Below are positions 47,228 through 59,014 of a stretch of DNA of 64,000 nucleotides, piece after piece. This DNA comes from Ophiosphaerella korrae (lineage: Eukaryota > Ascomycota > Dothideomycetes > Pleosporales > Phaeosphaeriaceae): contig JALNQF010000098.1 of assembly GCA_028456385.1 (NCBI GenBank), positions 1 through 64,000 of the forward strand. Reading direction: 5' to 3'. Positions within the stretch are counted from its first letter, which is position 1. Each line of letters opens with the position of its first letter. The translations under genes were made by a program, and so were the position numbers. The notes under the pieces were generated by a model. The model was given only the letters and a program-made list of their open reading frames with translations, did no database searches and had not been told where the DNA came from.

Positions 47228-48237
47228 ATGCAGGCATCAAGAAGTCAATTAGGGCGCCAATTACTGGCTGGCAGCAAGGGCAGGGGGTTAAGAGAGCCGT
47301 ACAGATGTTTCTCTTGCTCGGTGCGGCAAGCACAGCAGCAACAGCAGCCGCCACCTCCGAAAGCTCCGCAAAATGCCCAGGGCACAACGCATTTCGGCTT
47401 TGAGACGGTCGCGGAGGCGCTGAAGGAGCAGAGAGGTGGGCAATTTACTTTCATGAATATGGGATGGAAATTGACTAATGTGCTCTAGTTGGTGCCGTTT
47501 TCTCCTCCGTCGCCTCATCGTACGATTCCATGAACGACTTTATGTCACTTGGCATCCACCGCCTTTGGAAAGACCACTTCGTGCGAAATCTGAACCCTGG
47601 CCGCAACCCGCTCACATCGCCGTCATCAGGAGAGAAAGGGTGGAACATATTGGATATTGCAGGCGGAACCGGCGACATTGCTTTTCGCATGCTAGACCAT
47701 GCTTCAACGATCAACAACGATGCACATACGAAAGTTACTGTGGCAGATATCAATCCAGACATGTTGGTAGAAGGAAAGAAGCGTTCGCTGCAGACGCCCT
47801 ACGCGCGATCACCACGATTACAATTCATAGAGGCGAATGCAGAAAGGCTAGACATGATTCCGAACAATAGTGTGGATCTATACACTGTTGCTTTTGGTAT
47901 TAGGAACTTCACACACAAGGAGGTTGCACTCAAGGAGGCATTTCGTGTCCTCAAGCCAGGTGGTGTGTTCGCATGCCTCGAATTCTCCAAGGTGAACAAT
48001 CCGCTTTTCAACGCCGTGTACCAGAGGTGGAGTTTTGGTGCGATACCACTTATCGGCCAATTAGTCGCAGGAGACCGCGATAGTTATCAGTATCTTGTTG
48101 AGAGTATTGCGCGCTTCCCTAGCCAAACGGAGTTTAGGGACATGATACAAGATGCAGGCTTCCTTGTTCCTGGAAAGGGCTGGGAAGATCTTACTGACGG
48201 CATCGCGGCTATACACAAAGGCGTGAAGCCAACTTAG
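47228..48237 (+). CDS. COQ5: ubiquinone biosynthesis C-methyltransferase Coq5
   Basis: Exons 47228-47435 and 47489-48237 give 318 residues; the 53-bp intron has GTGGGC donor, GACTAATG branch and TAG acceptor. I prefer ATG 47228 (MQASRSQLGRQLL), whose first ~40 residues are a mitochondrial presequence followed by a Gln/Pro run. The UbiE/COQ5 signature YDSMNDFMSLGIHRLWKDHF and SAM motif I NILDIAGGTGDIAFRM are clear, with motif near RVLKPGGVFACLEFS and the GQLVAGDRDSYQYLVESI block. It methylates 2-methoxy-6-polyprenyl-1,4-benzoquinol in the CoQ synthome on the inner membrane. Confidence 0.96.
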
Positions 48238-48570
48238 AAATTGTAATATCGTGGTTGTAAAGATATCATGTATTCATAGATTGCTAGATATTTGTTTGAA
48301 TGAGCCACAATACCAAACAGAATGCCTTTCAATGCGATCTCAACCATTTCACGCATTTCAATGTAGTCACGTAGCACATCCCCGAATGTAAAAATGTTAT
48401 CTGAAATTTGTTCAGACGGCATTTTATCATGTGCACACATTGAGGATGGTGTCGGGTGGGATAGGTCAGTCTTGCTACGCAATCTACCTTCATCTCTGCC
48501 CTGTAAGTTTCCACACCTCTCCCTCGCAGCAATTCATTCCAAGAGTTGATAGGTTCTACACTTGAATGTA

Positions 48571-48634
48571 CCTACCTAATTAGGAAGGTACCATCTCTCT
48601 TCGAACGTTGACACAGCTAGTAAAAGACTTGGCA
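48571..48634 (+). repeat. direct repeat copy A (RIP-like)
   Basis: CCTACCTAATTAGGAAGGTA and a downstream GTTGACACAGCTAGTAAAAG align with copy B at 48739-48800. Four of the differences are TpA here against TpG in copy B. Confidence 0.7.
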
Positions 48635-48738
48635 TAGGCCCCAGCATTGGAAGACAACGAAAATCTTCGTACAACGACATCTCTGCCTGCCTAACGGACT
48701 CATTCACTGCCAAGATATACTAGAATCGACACGTAAAT

Positions 48739-48800
48739 CCACCTGCCTGATTGGGAAGGTACCAAACCTCCCAGAGGGTTGACACAGCAAGTGAAAGGCA
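48739..48800 (+). repeat. direct repeat copy B
   Basis: CCTGCCTGATTGGGAAGGTA and GTTGACACAGCAAGTGAAAG, the less mutated partner of copy A about 170 bp upstream. The block between the two conserved halves has diverged. Confidence 0.7.
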
Positions 48801-50634
48801 TTAGCGCATGCACTTCTCAGCAATCTAGCATTTCAAGTCCAGGTTCAAAGTCGAAGCAATGTAAAAGAAACCTTCAGGGCCTACCTTTGCACAACCCTGT
48901 CTCATGATGCTAGGCTAGTGCTCTTCATGGATAAGGTAAAAGAAGTGTCTGGAGTGTAGTAGAGAAGTTACATTTACAGGCTAGAAATTGATTCCATCAT
49001 TCATCAGATGACTACATATCTACGGTTACTGCACTCATGTAAAGCCTATAAAAACATCTGGGCGGAACAAGCCCCTATTTAATCAGCACTCATGAGACGT
49101 TCAAGTTAGCCCTGGATTGCGATAGTGTTGGACACCAATGTTTTGGCACAGGACTGTGAAGATATCCTCCAGCCAGTATTTCATGAGGAAGGAAACGTGA
49201 CCCTGAATGTGAAATTTTTATATTCCTAAACTGATTACGTCCTGCATAAGAAGGGTTTAGAGAAATACCAACGCTTCTTTCTCAGCATACCACGTCAAAT
49301 ATGCCGCGGGTTAGACTAAAAAGAAATTCGCAACACTCCCCGATTAACTTCCTTCACCGAAGTCGAAAATACAAAACAGTCCAAGAACAACTGGCCGATA
49401 TCATCAGTCACCCTCAAGATGTTTGACCGCAATCATTCACTACAATGTGAAGATTGCAACGACAATCACAGGGTTGACTAGGAATCCATGAGCCCTAATA
49501 TTCCCCAGTAGAATACATTCGAAAAAGAACCCCACAAAACAGAAATCTCTCGCTGTATTGGGCAATGCTACGCACTGTGACGGCCTGGTAAGGGTGGCCG
49601 TCTTTGTCTCGTTCGCGGGAGCTCAAGTGCTCAAGTGCTCGTCCGCGGGTGTTGAAGTATCACCGAAGATAGCATCTTGGTGTGGCTAATCTTCGCGCTG
49701 CCCCCCTTATGTGGATTCCTATCAAACCCGTCAGCACAGCACCTGGGTGATGAAGGGTAGGAAACTGACCTCGCGAAGCTCATGGAAAGATATGCGATTT
49801 CTACGTAGGCGTGCCTGAGCCGTGCATACTGACTTGACGGAGGCCCCTGCCTTACGGAAACCGTTTTCTCGGTTCCTTAGTCTCCACTGACAGCATTTTC
49901 ACACGTGTCAGTAGTATGGTTTCCCGTGATAAGACGCATAGTCGCAGCAGTACCAAATACTGGGAATGTTGTAAAGTGTGTCAAGGTGTTTAATCTTGTT
50001 CTGGTTTCGAATACAGAATACCTAGGTGGTTATGTGAGAAGAGGGCCGGTAATGGACAATGAGAGGTCGGAAGGTTGTCAAGATTAAGTATGTGAGCTCA
50101 GCTTGGCGACCCTAGACCTTGGAAGTTAGGCGAAACAAGCCTGAAGTTCAATAGACCGGCGAACGACCTTGCCGTCAGCATTGGCGCCAAAAATATGTTC
50201 GTTTGCAGTAAACTGTGTGCAGTAGTGTTGGCGTTGGGGCTGTGCACAGCCCCTCAATGTCTGGCTGCGCCCCCCGCTTAGCGGTCCACACCCAACCACA
50301 TCAATCTCTCATTGGCAGCCGTTTCAGCCAGTCCTGCACATCAGCTCAAGCCTTGCGAGTCTCATTGCCATTTCACCTTAGCATAGCCCAGGATAACGCG
50401 GCAGCGACTGAAAGGTGCAGCTCTGTGATAGACTAAGGTGAGAACTGTTTATCTTACCGCGTCAGCGTGGGTCTCGACGGCAGTCTACTACAGCTCATTA
50501 CCCGGGAGGTGTGCATGAGCAAGTGGCTTAAATGCGGTGAGATATTATTGGGATTGAATTAGCTGAGCAAGATTCAGGTAACCATACAACACCCCAGGAG
50601 CCCGGTCGCAATATTCATATCAATAAAAGACTCC

Positions 50635-50836
50635 AACGTAGATGCAAGCGAGCGGCGCTCTCACCAATTTTGCGTGCCCATATTATTTCAACGTACAATG
50701 GCTCAACGCCGCGTTACTCAATTAGCTTCAAATGAAGTAGATATCTAGCTTACTATCTTTTATATTGAATCAAATCAAATACAAGGTAGTAACCTGCAAA
50801 GTTGGTGGGGAGCGCCGCTCGCTTGCTATCTACGTT
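50635..50836. mobile_element. MITE-like element with ~34-bp terminal inverted repeats
   Basis: The left end 50635-50667 (AACGTAGATGCAAGCGAGCG then GCGCT..CACCAA) is the reverse complement of the right end 50802-50836, with a one-base indel and one or two substitutions. The interior is ~134 bp and AT-rich with no transposase, as in miniature inverted-repeat elements. I could not see a clear target-site duplication. The TIR contains AGCGAGCGGCGCT, itself a partial palindrome. Confidence 0.75.
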
Positions 50837-51208
50837 AGTTATGAATGTCGAAAGATATTATGCATCTACCTATAAAGCCCCACATGAATAGTAGCAGGCT
50901 TCTACAATCCAATTATGACCCAGAAGCGAGCTTTTTCGCAGGCACCCAATAAGGATGGGCTTATACCTAAGCGACTCATAACGGAATACAGCACTACAGG
51001 TCGACGCACATCTGCAAGAGTATTGGTTGGTTTTGTACTCCTCTACGACATTCATTATGGCTTTCTAACCTTACAAATTTCAACCCCTATAATCATTTGA
51101 TGGCAATTTAGCATGAGGTACTGTAGAGATGAATCTCTTTTTGAGGTGGGATCGTAGGTGTGAAATATAGATTGGAAAGAGTTCTTTTACAGGCTGCTTA
51201 TGGCTTCT

Positions 51209-53327
51209 TTAGCCTAGCTGTATGCATTTCCATGAACGTTCTAATTTTGTTTTGGGTCCGAAGTCATAGGTCCCATAGGCTACACGTTCCCAGTGCTTTC
51301 CCATGTGTTGAGCAATTAGAACATGTTGAGTAGTTGTCACTGCTGACCCCGGGTCAGCAGTAGTGGCATGGCTCCCGTTTTGGTCTTTAATAGTAGTGCG
51401 GTGAAATTGAATTGCGATTAATTTGGCTTGTGGTCTGAATTTCTGTGCTGTGGTTTTTCTGGCCACGACCATGATGGACTGCCCATTAACACGCCGAAGA
51501 CGTAAGTTCATGCTGTAATCTTCACCATCGTGTGAGTACACGGCTGGTGTCGTATAGGCCTCAAGGTGGATGATACCGCTCAAACCATCGTGCATTGGTA
51601 TCTCATGATACCGTTTCTGAAAATCTTCCCATTTGACTTTTGCGCCATTGCGCAACTCGATAGATACGCAAATTGCCATTTCGTTCATTTTTGGATCCTT
51701 CGGGCGTTTCAGTCTACGCGCTGTCTGGGGATGGGTACGCTCGCCGATGTATTCAGGCGGCCAGGTGATCGTTCCGAACCAACCCGTCCAAGACCAACTT
51801 GGGAAACCATTGCGACGCTCCGAAGGCGCTGCTAAGTTCCATCGAAGACTCTCTGAGAATGTTGGTAATACACGCTTCGAGCCAGGTCCTAACGTTGACT
51901 TGTTGGGCGATATCAGTGCCATTTGGGGGAATGGGATGCCGTACAAATGACGCATAGGATTCTTTCCCCGCTCGAACACACGGAAAATACCAAGCATTCC
52001 ATTGAGAATATCCCTCTCATAAGTCAATGATCTTTTTGAATATTCGTTGATTCGAGTGTAAATATCCCAGGGATCAACACCACAGCCATCAAGTGGAAAA
52101 ATTCCCATATGCGGAGCTACACGATAAAAGGAGTGTAGATAGGGTTGATTTCGGTGGTGCATTTCCTTCCACAGATCCAACGGTATATTTAGCATTTCTA
52201 TGCAGTAAAATCCCCGACACTCAAAATATAGCTGGTCATCAGTGAAAACCAGCCGTCTTGTTGGGATGAGTCCTTCCTGATAGGTCCAAGCTGATTATAA
52301 TAAGACAGGCTCATCCTTGCCTAATATTTTGATTGTATGGGCACTTACCTCGCTTTGTCCACATGTATTTGTTGGAATACAAGTCAGGTACGCCACGTAT
52401 AGCTGATAAGTGCTGTTGACCAACTCTTATTGAGGGATTTGGCGCACGAAGTCGTTTACTAACGCCTGGAAGTCCATAATCTGCATTTGTCCCTGCCGCT
52501 GCCACAAGGGTCACTACAGCTTGTTGATATATCGTGTCCATCTTTTGTAGTTGGTTATTAAATTCAAACTGGTCTTTCTGATCGAGGCAATATTTGTCAA
52601 CCCACAGTCGAGAATATCCTAACTTTTGAGTAACTGTAATTGCATCTTGTATGGTCTGTGGATACCTAGAAGAATTTTGATTCGCAGTATTGTGACGACC
52701 CCAAACATAACTAATTGCAACGTAGGCATCATTTTCTTTTGCCTTCACGACTTTCCCTGTGCTGCAGTCAATCAATCTTAAATTGGTTATAAAGTTATCT
52801 TGGCCCACTCCGCAGTGGCCAGCGTGTAACTTGGTGCATATGTCTAGCCATTCTTTCGGTTGAGAAAAGTCAATCAGCGGTTGTATTTGCCTCAACCAGA
52901 AGGGTGGCTTCGTGGGATGGACCGCGATATACGGCACGCCTTTGGGGGGGTGGCCATGCTCGGCATTTGACAAAACAAGGATCCTATACTCTAGCTCCTG
53001 TAGCAATCGCAAAGATGCCGTCCTAGTCTTCTCAGAGTAGAGAAAATACGACTGAGGAGAGGTTTGTTCGGATTCCACTTCGGATTGCTTTGGGTCCGAA
53101 GTTTCAAGAGTTGGCGGCAAAAGGTCACCAAGAAACCGGCAAAGAACGCATGATTTAAGGTCCCAATCTGCGATGCTGCCGAGGGGTACTTTTGGGCCAG
53201 TAGATATCCAACATTTATTGATATCGAGATCCTCACACCGAGAACATAACCGATCGGGTTCTCCACTAGATAATTTCTGTTCCTGAATCCTAGGACGCAT
53301 CACAAGACTCGTCATTTTATGTTTCAT
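51209..53327 (-). CDS. heterokaryon incompatibility (HET) domain protein
   Basis: Minus-strand exons 53327-52349 and 52290-51209 (58-bp intron, GTAAGT...AATCAG) give 686 residues; a second in-frame Met at residue 5 could also start. The HET domain runs about 202-345: AYVAISYVWG, LGYSRLWVDKYCLDQKD, YQQAVVTLVAAAG, with KRAWTYQEGLIPTRRLVF completed by the splice and FECRG after it. The N-terminus has a Cys-rich patch (LCSRCEDLDINKCW, CVLCRFLGD), frequent in these proteins. The C-terminal half includes PSWSWTGWFG, another family block. HET proteins trigger programmed death of fused incompatible cells. It is divergent from the NACHT-ankyrin gene 870 bp away. Confidence 0.93.
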
Positions 53328-54198
53328 CCATGTGAACGGGAGGATTTGCCTTTGTTAATGAACAACCGATTATTATTGAACTTGAATTGCCGTTCTGGAT
53401 GCCAACCGCCGGATAAGCGCAATCGACGCACTAAAGTGTGTTAAATCGGAGACCTACACGTGGAATATAAAGACAACAATGCTATGAGATGTAAGAATTA
53501 TAAGTTCAACTGCGGTTGGCTGTCGTCGTCGCCTTGCCGTTTGAAAGATGAAGGATCGAGTTTAAGGGACAAAATCGTACCTAACGCGGACCAGGTGCAG
53601 TGTAGCTGATATATGGTTGATATCCACTAGTTTTTCGATTGTTTTATAATAGCCCTAAGGTTATTTCTTATTTGATAGTATATCTGCTAGTAATTTAGAT
53701 GAGGTATATGACAGATAACTACTTTGATAGAGCAGCACGTGAACATTAGACGGTACGTGCGCAACGTGGCTGAAAGTGGGGCCGCTTCAGCCACTCTGAC
53801 ATTGCTAACATCTTCGCTAGAGGCCTATGATCAAGGGTAGGAGGTGCAAAATTCTATTAACTATGTCAAGCTACTCCCACCGGGCTTCTTATGCTCGCAC
53901 TAGTGCTGAGGCTGAGGTTGATACCGATGCTCCCATTCGCTCCTATCATTTTCTAAACGATATAAAGATTAATTGATATTAGTAACGCTTGAAAAGCCTA
54001 AGGCGGCCGATTATTCAAGGGGCTTATTGGCCACAATACTACTTCTAAGGAAGGCGGGGTTGAAGCTTAAGGTGGCACATAAATACCCCCGCATTACGCA
54101 GTGGTCAGCATCAAGATTGCATCTTGATCCACCACAAAGCTACCTATACCAAGGAGCTCGTGCTAGATCTGCGGGAAATTGTTTGCGACATCCACATT
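53328..54198. promoter_or_regulatory. divergent promoter region, HET / NLR genes
   Basis: 871 AT-rich bases between opposite starts. A hairpin with stem GTGGCTGAA/TTCAGCCAC lies at about 53766-53798. A short open stretch near 53860-53975 has no family content. Confidence 0.5.
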
Positions 54199-57100
54199 AT
54201 GGAAGGCCTTGGGCTTGCTTCTGGCATCGCAGGTCTACTCAGCCTAACCATCCAACTAGTTCAGATTAGCGTAAAGTTCGCCTCCAGATTATCTGACGCT
54301 TCCAGGTCACAGGTTGAATATATAAATGAACTGGAGATGCTGCAATCCGTTCTCGAAAATTTTAAAGATGGAGGTGGCGCTGCTATAGCCACTAGCATGT
54401 TAACTAGTTATAAGTTACAAATGGAGAAGATAAAAGCTAAACTCGAGAAAAGGCTCACAAAAAGCAGCCTACTCTCAGGATTGAAGAACCTCACTTGGCC
54501 GTTCGAGGAGGCCGAGATGACCCGAGTAGTAGAAATGCTCCACAGACTGCAGAGTATTTTACATTCCAGTCTTTCGATCAGCGGTTTGTAAGCCATCACC
54601 TCCGCCTCCACATTGCATTGCATTGCCATATAGTAACTCAGCCAGCCAAATCGCGGAGAAGACGCTACTGGGAGTCAAACTTATGCACAACGGTTCGTTG
54701 TGAAGGACATTTTCGACCCTCCCCTGAGCGATGCTGACTTGAACATTTGATACAGAGCAACAATTAGCGGGCTTGCTGAACTGGATAGCTCCATCTACGA
54801 CACAGATCTCTGTAGACTCCGTCTTAGAGAGCTTCTGTGAGGGGACATTCCAAACCTTCCTTCAAGACCAGCGTTATCTTGACTGGCGAGATGGTGTTGA
54901 GCCGCTGTTATGGGTGTCGGGTCAGCGTTAGTGCAGAATGTCTTCTTCCCAAGCAATTTACTAAATCCATAGCTTCCAGCTGGCTCTGGGAAAACCATTC
55001 TCTCGTAAGTTTTCCGCTCTAAGCGCGATAAACATCAGCGCCAGCAACTAACAAGAAATGCCCGTGTCAGAGCCCATGTGATACAAAATCTAACGGAAAT
55101 TTCGGCTCCTGGCACCATTGTTTCGTACCATTTCTTCCGAAGCGACAACCAGAAGGATTCGATTAATGAAGTCTGCCGGAGCTTATTACACAGGGCACTG
55201 CCCCAAGTATCTCCACTACCAGTTGTGGCAATTGAACACTACCAGAGGTTTGGCAACAGTGTTAGAACGCCTACTGAGAAACTCTGGGAGATCCTTCTTG
55301 GAACCAAATCTTCTTTGAACTCTGTCTACGTGGTTTTTGATGGCGTAGATGAGTTTTGTTACCATAGCAAACTCTTCCCCCAGATTGCTAGGCTAACACG
55401 AGTTGGAATAAAGGTCATGGTTGCAAGTCGGAACTTGCCTACTAATCAAGCAGAATTGCGCAAGGGTACTCACGGAAGCACTCCTGTAATTGAGTGTGAA
55501 GCTATTGAAGATGATCTTCGCACATACACAGACGCAAGGTTGAGAGATGACTCCATCGTGGATTACGACGAGATACCAGACGACCTCAAAACAGATCTGC
55601 TTCTAAACATTATCCAAGCAGCCAATGGATCGTAAGTACCCTTTTCCAACCTATGTTTCTCTCCCTGTGAATCAAGTAATTTGATCCTGTCACCAGGTTT
55701 CTACTTCCCCGCCTTGCCATGGATCTCATTTGCAATCAAACAAGTGTCGCATCAATTCGGAACTGCCTATCCATTCTACCCACGACGTATGAGAAGGCGT
55801 ATGAGATGACCTTTAGCCGGATTCTGAAACAGCCTGATGCTATTATTAATCTAGCGAAACGAGTGCTCAATTGGATGTTGCACGTGCAACGCCCGCTCGC
55901 GATGGAAGAGCTTCAACATGCCATTGCTATCAAACCAGGCTGCAAGAATATAGATCCAGAATGCTTAGAATCGCCAAAGATTATTCTCGCGTCATGCATC
56001 GGATTAATAGCTTTTTCAAAGCTGGACGGTCGGGTGTCCATCATCCATGCTACTGCTCGTCAATTCCTTGAGTCAAATGAGCAACAATTATCAGAGAGGC
56101 CTCAGTTTGACATCGCACAGAGCTGCCTTACATATCTCTCATTTGATGAACTCTCATCAGGCCCATGCGACTCAGTCGATGACCTTCAGAAACGCCTGAT
56201 CCGGATGCCGTTTCTCGATTACTATTCGCGAGCTTGGGGTCATCATGTCAAGCAGTTCCAGGTATCGCTTTGGACGAGTTTGGCCGAGGTCTTGTGCACG
56301 GCTCCGTTCTGTGAGTCATCCTGGCAAGTGTTGCGTTATCGACAATCATTAGACCAGGCGGTGTCCGCTGATGTCTTCAAATTGCAGCCCATGAACCTAC
56401 ATGCACTCCATGTGGCAGCATTTTGGGGGTTTGCTGGTTTCATTACCAGGTCGTCTTGGGGAAACCGCCAGCCTTTTTATCGCAAGTTCGCTCCACTTGA
56501 CTCTTACGGCTGGACTCCCCTGCATTGGGCAGCGGCCATGGGTAACGAAGAATCTGTGGAAACTCTCGTAAAACTGAGCGGCTCTATTGATTGTATTGAT
56601 TTAAACGGCTGGACACCGTTAACGTTTGCTGTTATAAAAGGCCATCACCATATAGTCAGGCTTCTATTGGAATGTGGAGCTAACCGGAGCAAGGTCGATT
56701 TGATGGGATTATCGATAGAACAGTGGGCCCGCGTCTGCGCTCACGATGAGATACTTAGACTGCTCCAAGAAGTGAATGGGATCCCATCTTCAGAAGTGGC
56801 CAGAACTTGCTCAAGCAGGTACGGGAAATTACCCGGAGGACGCAATTTGAAAATATCGATGAGTGAGTTAGAGCATATAACAGATCCTCAAGTTCTCAAT
56901 CATGCACTTCATGATTGCGGCAGAAAAGTTGAGGAACAGGGGACTGTTGGGGAACACCCAAATTTTATTGGTGTAGACTCCAGACCTGAACTTTGGGGGA
57001 CCATCGTCAAGATGGATAGCTTTTACTGGGAATCAGATCAAGAGAAAGTGGGTCTTAACACCAGCTTACGGAAGCAGATCCTCGAATTAGCCATTCTTCA

Positions 57101-57848
57101 GGAAAAACTATCTATCATCAAACTAGTAGTTGAGAGCGACCCTCGCGTCTCGAAAGAAATTCCCCAGGGGTCGGTCGGGGAAATGGGAAGGACATGTTTA
57201 CACACAGCAGCCTATTGCACTAATCCAGAGGTCGCCGCATATCTGCTTATTGCAGGGGCAGATATGACAGTCAAAGATGATCTTGGTCGCACTCCATTGC
57301 ATCTTGTGGCAGCATATGGCTCACCCGCGGTTCTCAGGGTCATGGCCGAGGCGTCAAACTGTGACATCAACTCCCAAGATGATGAGGGCAGAACTCCTCT
57401 CCAATGGTGCATGAGTTACGGCGGCTGGAAGTGCAATCATGGTAGAGCCGAAGAGAACCTTGAGATGTGTCGGTTGTTGATATCGAAAGGTGCATTTGTG
57501 AACGCGGTTGACAAATACGGCAACACAACCTTGCACTACGCTACCGAGCTAAAAGATGAACAAGTAATCATCCTCATTTTGGAACATGGAATCAAATTGT
57601 CGCAAAAGAACAACAGAGGAGAGACGCCTCTAAATAGTCTGATTCGCTGTACTTACTCGAACCTGCCTGATCATATATGGGATCGGCCTTATTGTGTCTA
57701 CAAGTTCGAATGGCGTCCATCAAAAGAGCAGAACGCTTCAGCATTACGTGCAGTTATACCATATATCAGTGCCGAGATGGAAATTCCGCCAGGTTTGAAG
57801 GAACTAATCGCCGAGGTAAACAAGCAAGTGGATCTAGAAGAAACATAG
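54199..57848 (+). CDS. NLR-like STAND protein: helo-like, NACHT, ankyrin (6 exons)
   Basis: Proposed exons 54199-54587, 54634-54692, 54756-54926, 54980-55004, 55071-55631 and 55697-57848 give 1118 residues; all phases fit. The N-terminus (LGLASGIAGLLSLTIQLVQIS, about 1-130) resembles the fungal STAND N-terminal helical domain (helo-like). The P-loop WVSGQPGSGKTIL (about 200-213) forms across exon 3 and a 25-nt exon 4; Walker B is YVVFDGVDEF. A winged-helix-like KRVLNWMLHVQRPLAMEELQ follows. Ankyrin repeats occupy about 665-780 and 895-1060 (GWTPLHWAAA, GRTPLHLVAA). Exon 2 is optional: one longer intron from 54584 would also keep the frame. Fungal NLRs of this type act in non-self recognition and cell death. 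Confidence 0.85.
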
Positions 57849-59014
57849 GATGGCGAGGAAGGGATACATAAGCAAGAAGTAAGGTTGGCGGGCGCAATCT
57901 CGACGAAGTCACTGACAAGTTAAATCAAAACCAGCCAGTAGATCGTGGGTTTAGTACCGGAATTGTAGGTGGTGTGACAAACCTTGGAAGCGTACTTTCT
58001 CTCTACCCCATCGCGAATATTCCTCGCTAATATTTATTCCTTTTTTTTTTTTTTTTTTTTTAATTGGTGTTTTTGTGTCGCCGAGGAGATGCTAGTATCT
58101 AGCCGTATATCTATTCCCATTGATCAAAAAATTGCTTTCATTGCTTTCCTAAACTAGGGTTACATTTCCTGATGCAAATATCATTAATTGGTACAAGGCA
58201 AATCATAATAAGTGTGCTTCCATGAAGTAGAAAACCAATTACGCCACTTTTAAATTCGTAAAGGACTTGTCGACTCTATGGTGAGCTAAGTTTGCTTCAC
58301 TCCTAGGCTCAATATCATGGCATAGTCTTGCTAATTGTAGCCTGCTCCCTTCATTTTGCGATAGAGCCTGATCGGCGTTCTGGATATCGCCGAGAGTAGT
58401 CCCGTCAGATTCAAATCTCGACGTGCAAAGGCTACTTTGATCCCAAACTTGAAAATATTGACACAAAGAATTCCATCTTCGCTGATACTTCTCAGGAAAA
58501 CTTTGAATACATTTAATTCAATATTTGTCACCCGATGCAAGTCCCAGAAGCTAAGTGCTGGGCAAGGCCTACGTATAATATCTAGGTAACCCGGCAGTCC
58601 ATTTGATCGACACTTGGTATTCGGACGCCCTAAGCTCACCCCTGCAAGACGATCTACAAAGCTCAGATCTAGACATATGAAGTCTAGCCATTGAGCAACG
58701 TTGGAAAATACCAAGACATATGACACGAATCTGCTTGCGAAGCAACCCATTGATGCCCAGGTAATGTTGAAGATTTGGGATCTTCAGTCTCCCGTGATAA
58801 TTTCAAGCATGGTGCTGTTGGAATGACACGTCAGCTCTAAGCGCATCATGCTAACAAAGCCCAAATGAGGTCTGAAGATAAAAAGCATTGATCTCGCGAT
58901 CCAAATTTGAGAAATCACACAAAGAGCACAAGATTCGATTGCACTCAATCCCACTGAGGCCGTCTAATACCCTGTTCAAATCCAATCATGCTTCATCACT
59001 CCATTCATGGCAAC
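57849..59014. other. intergenic region between NLR and GPI protein
   Basis: 1.17 kb with a T21 run at 58041-58061. A minus-strand 139-codon ORF (58331-58750) has no recognised family and no splice support, so it is not called. Confidence 0.5.
58041..58061. repeat. T21 homopolymer
   Basis: 21 consecutive T about 190 bases downstream of the NLR stop codon. Confidence 0.97.

Larger units (their letters stand above)
48238..51208. other. gene-poor region with repeat remnants
   Basis: About 3 kb without a supportable gene. It contains a diverged direct repeat pair (48571-48800 area), an 8-bp tandem GCTCAAGT at 49621-49640 within a GC-rich short palindrome, and the MITE-like element at 50635-50836. 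All ORFs are short and unsupported. It marks the edge of the HET/NLR accessory segment. Confidence 0.65.

Noticed and set aside
58331..58750. 139-codon minus-strand ORF
   Set aside because: No family recognised and no splice partners; could be a decayed gene, but the sequence does not show it.
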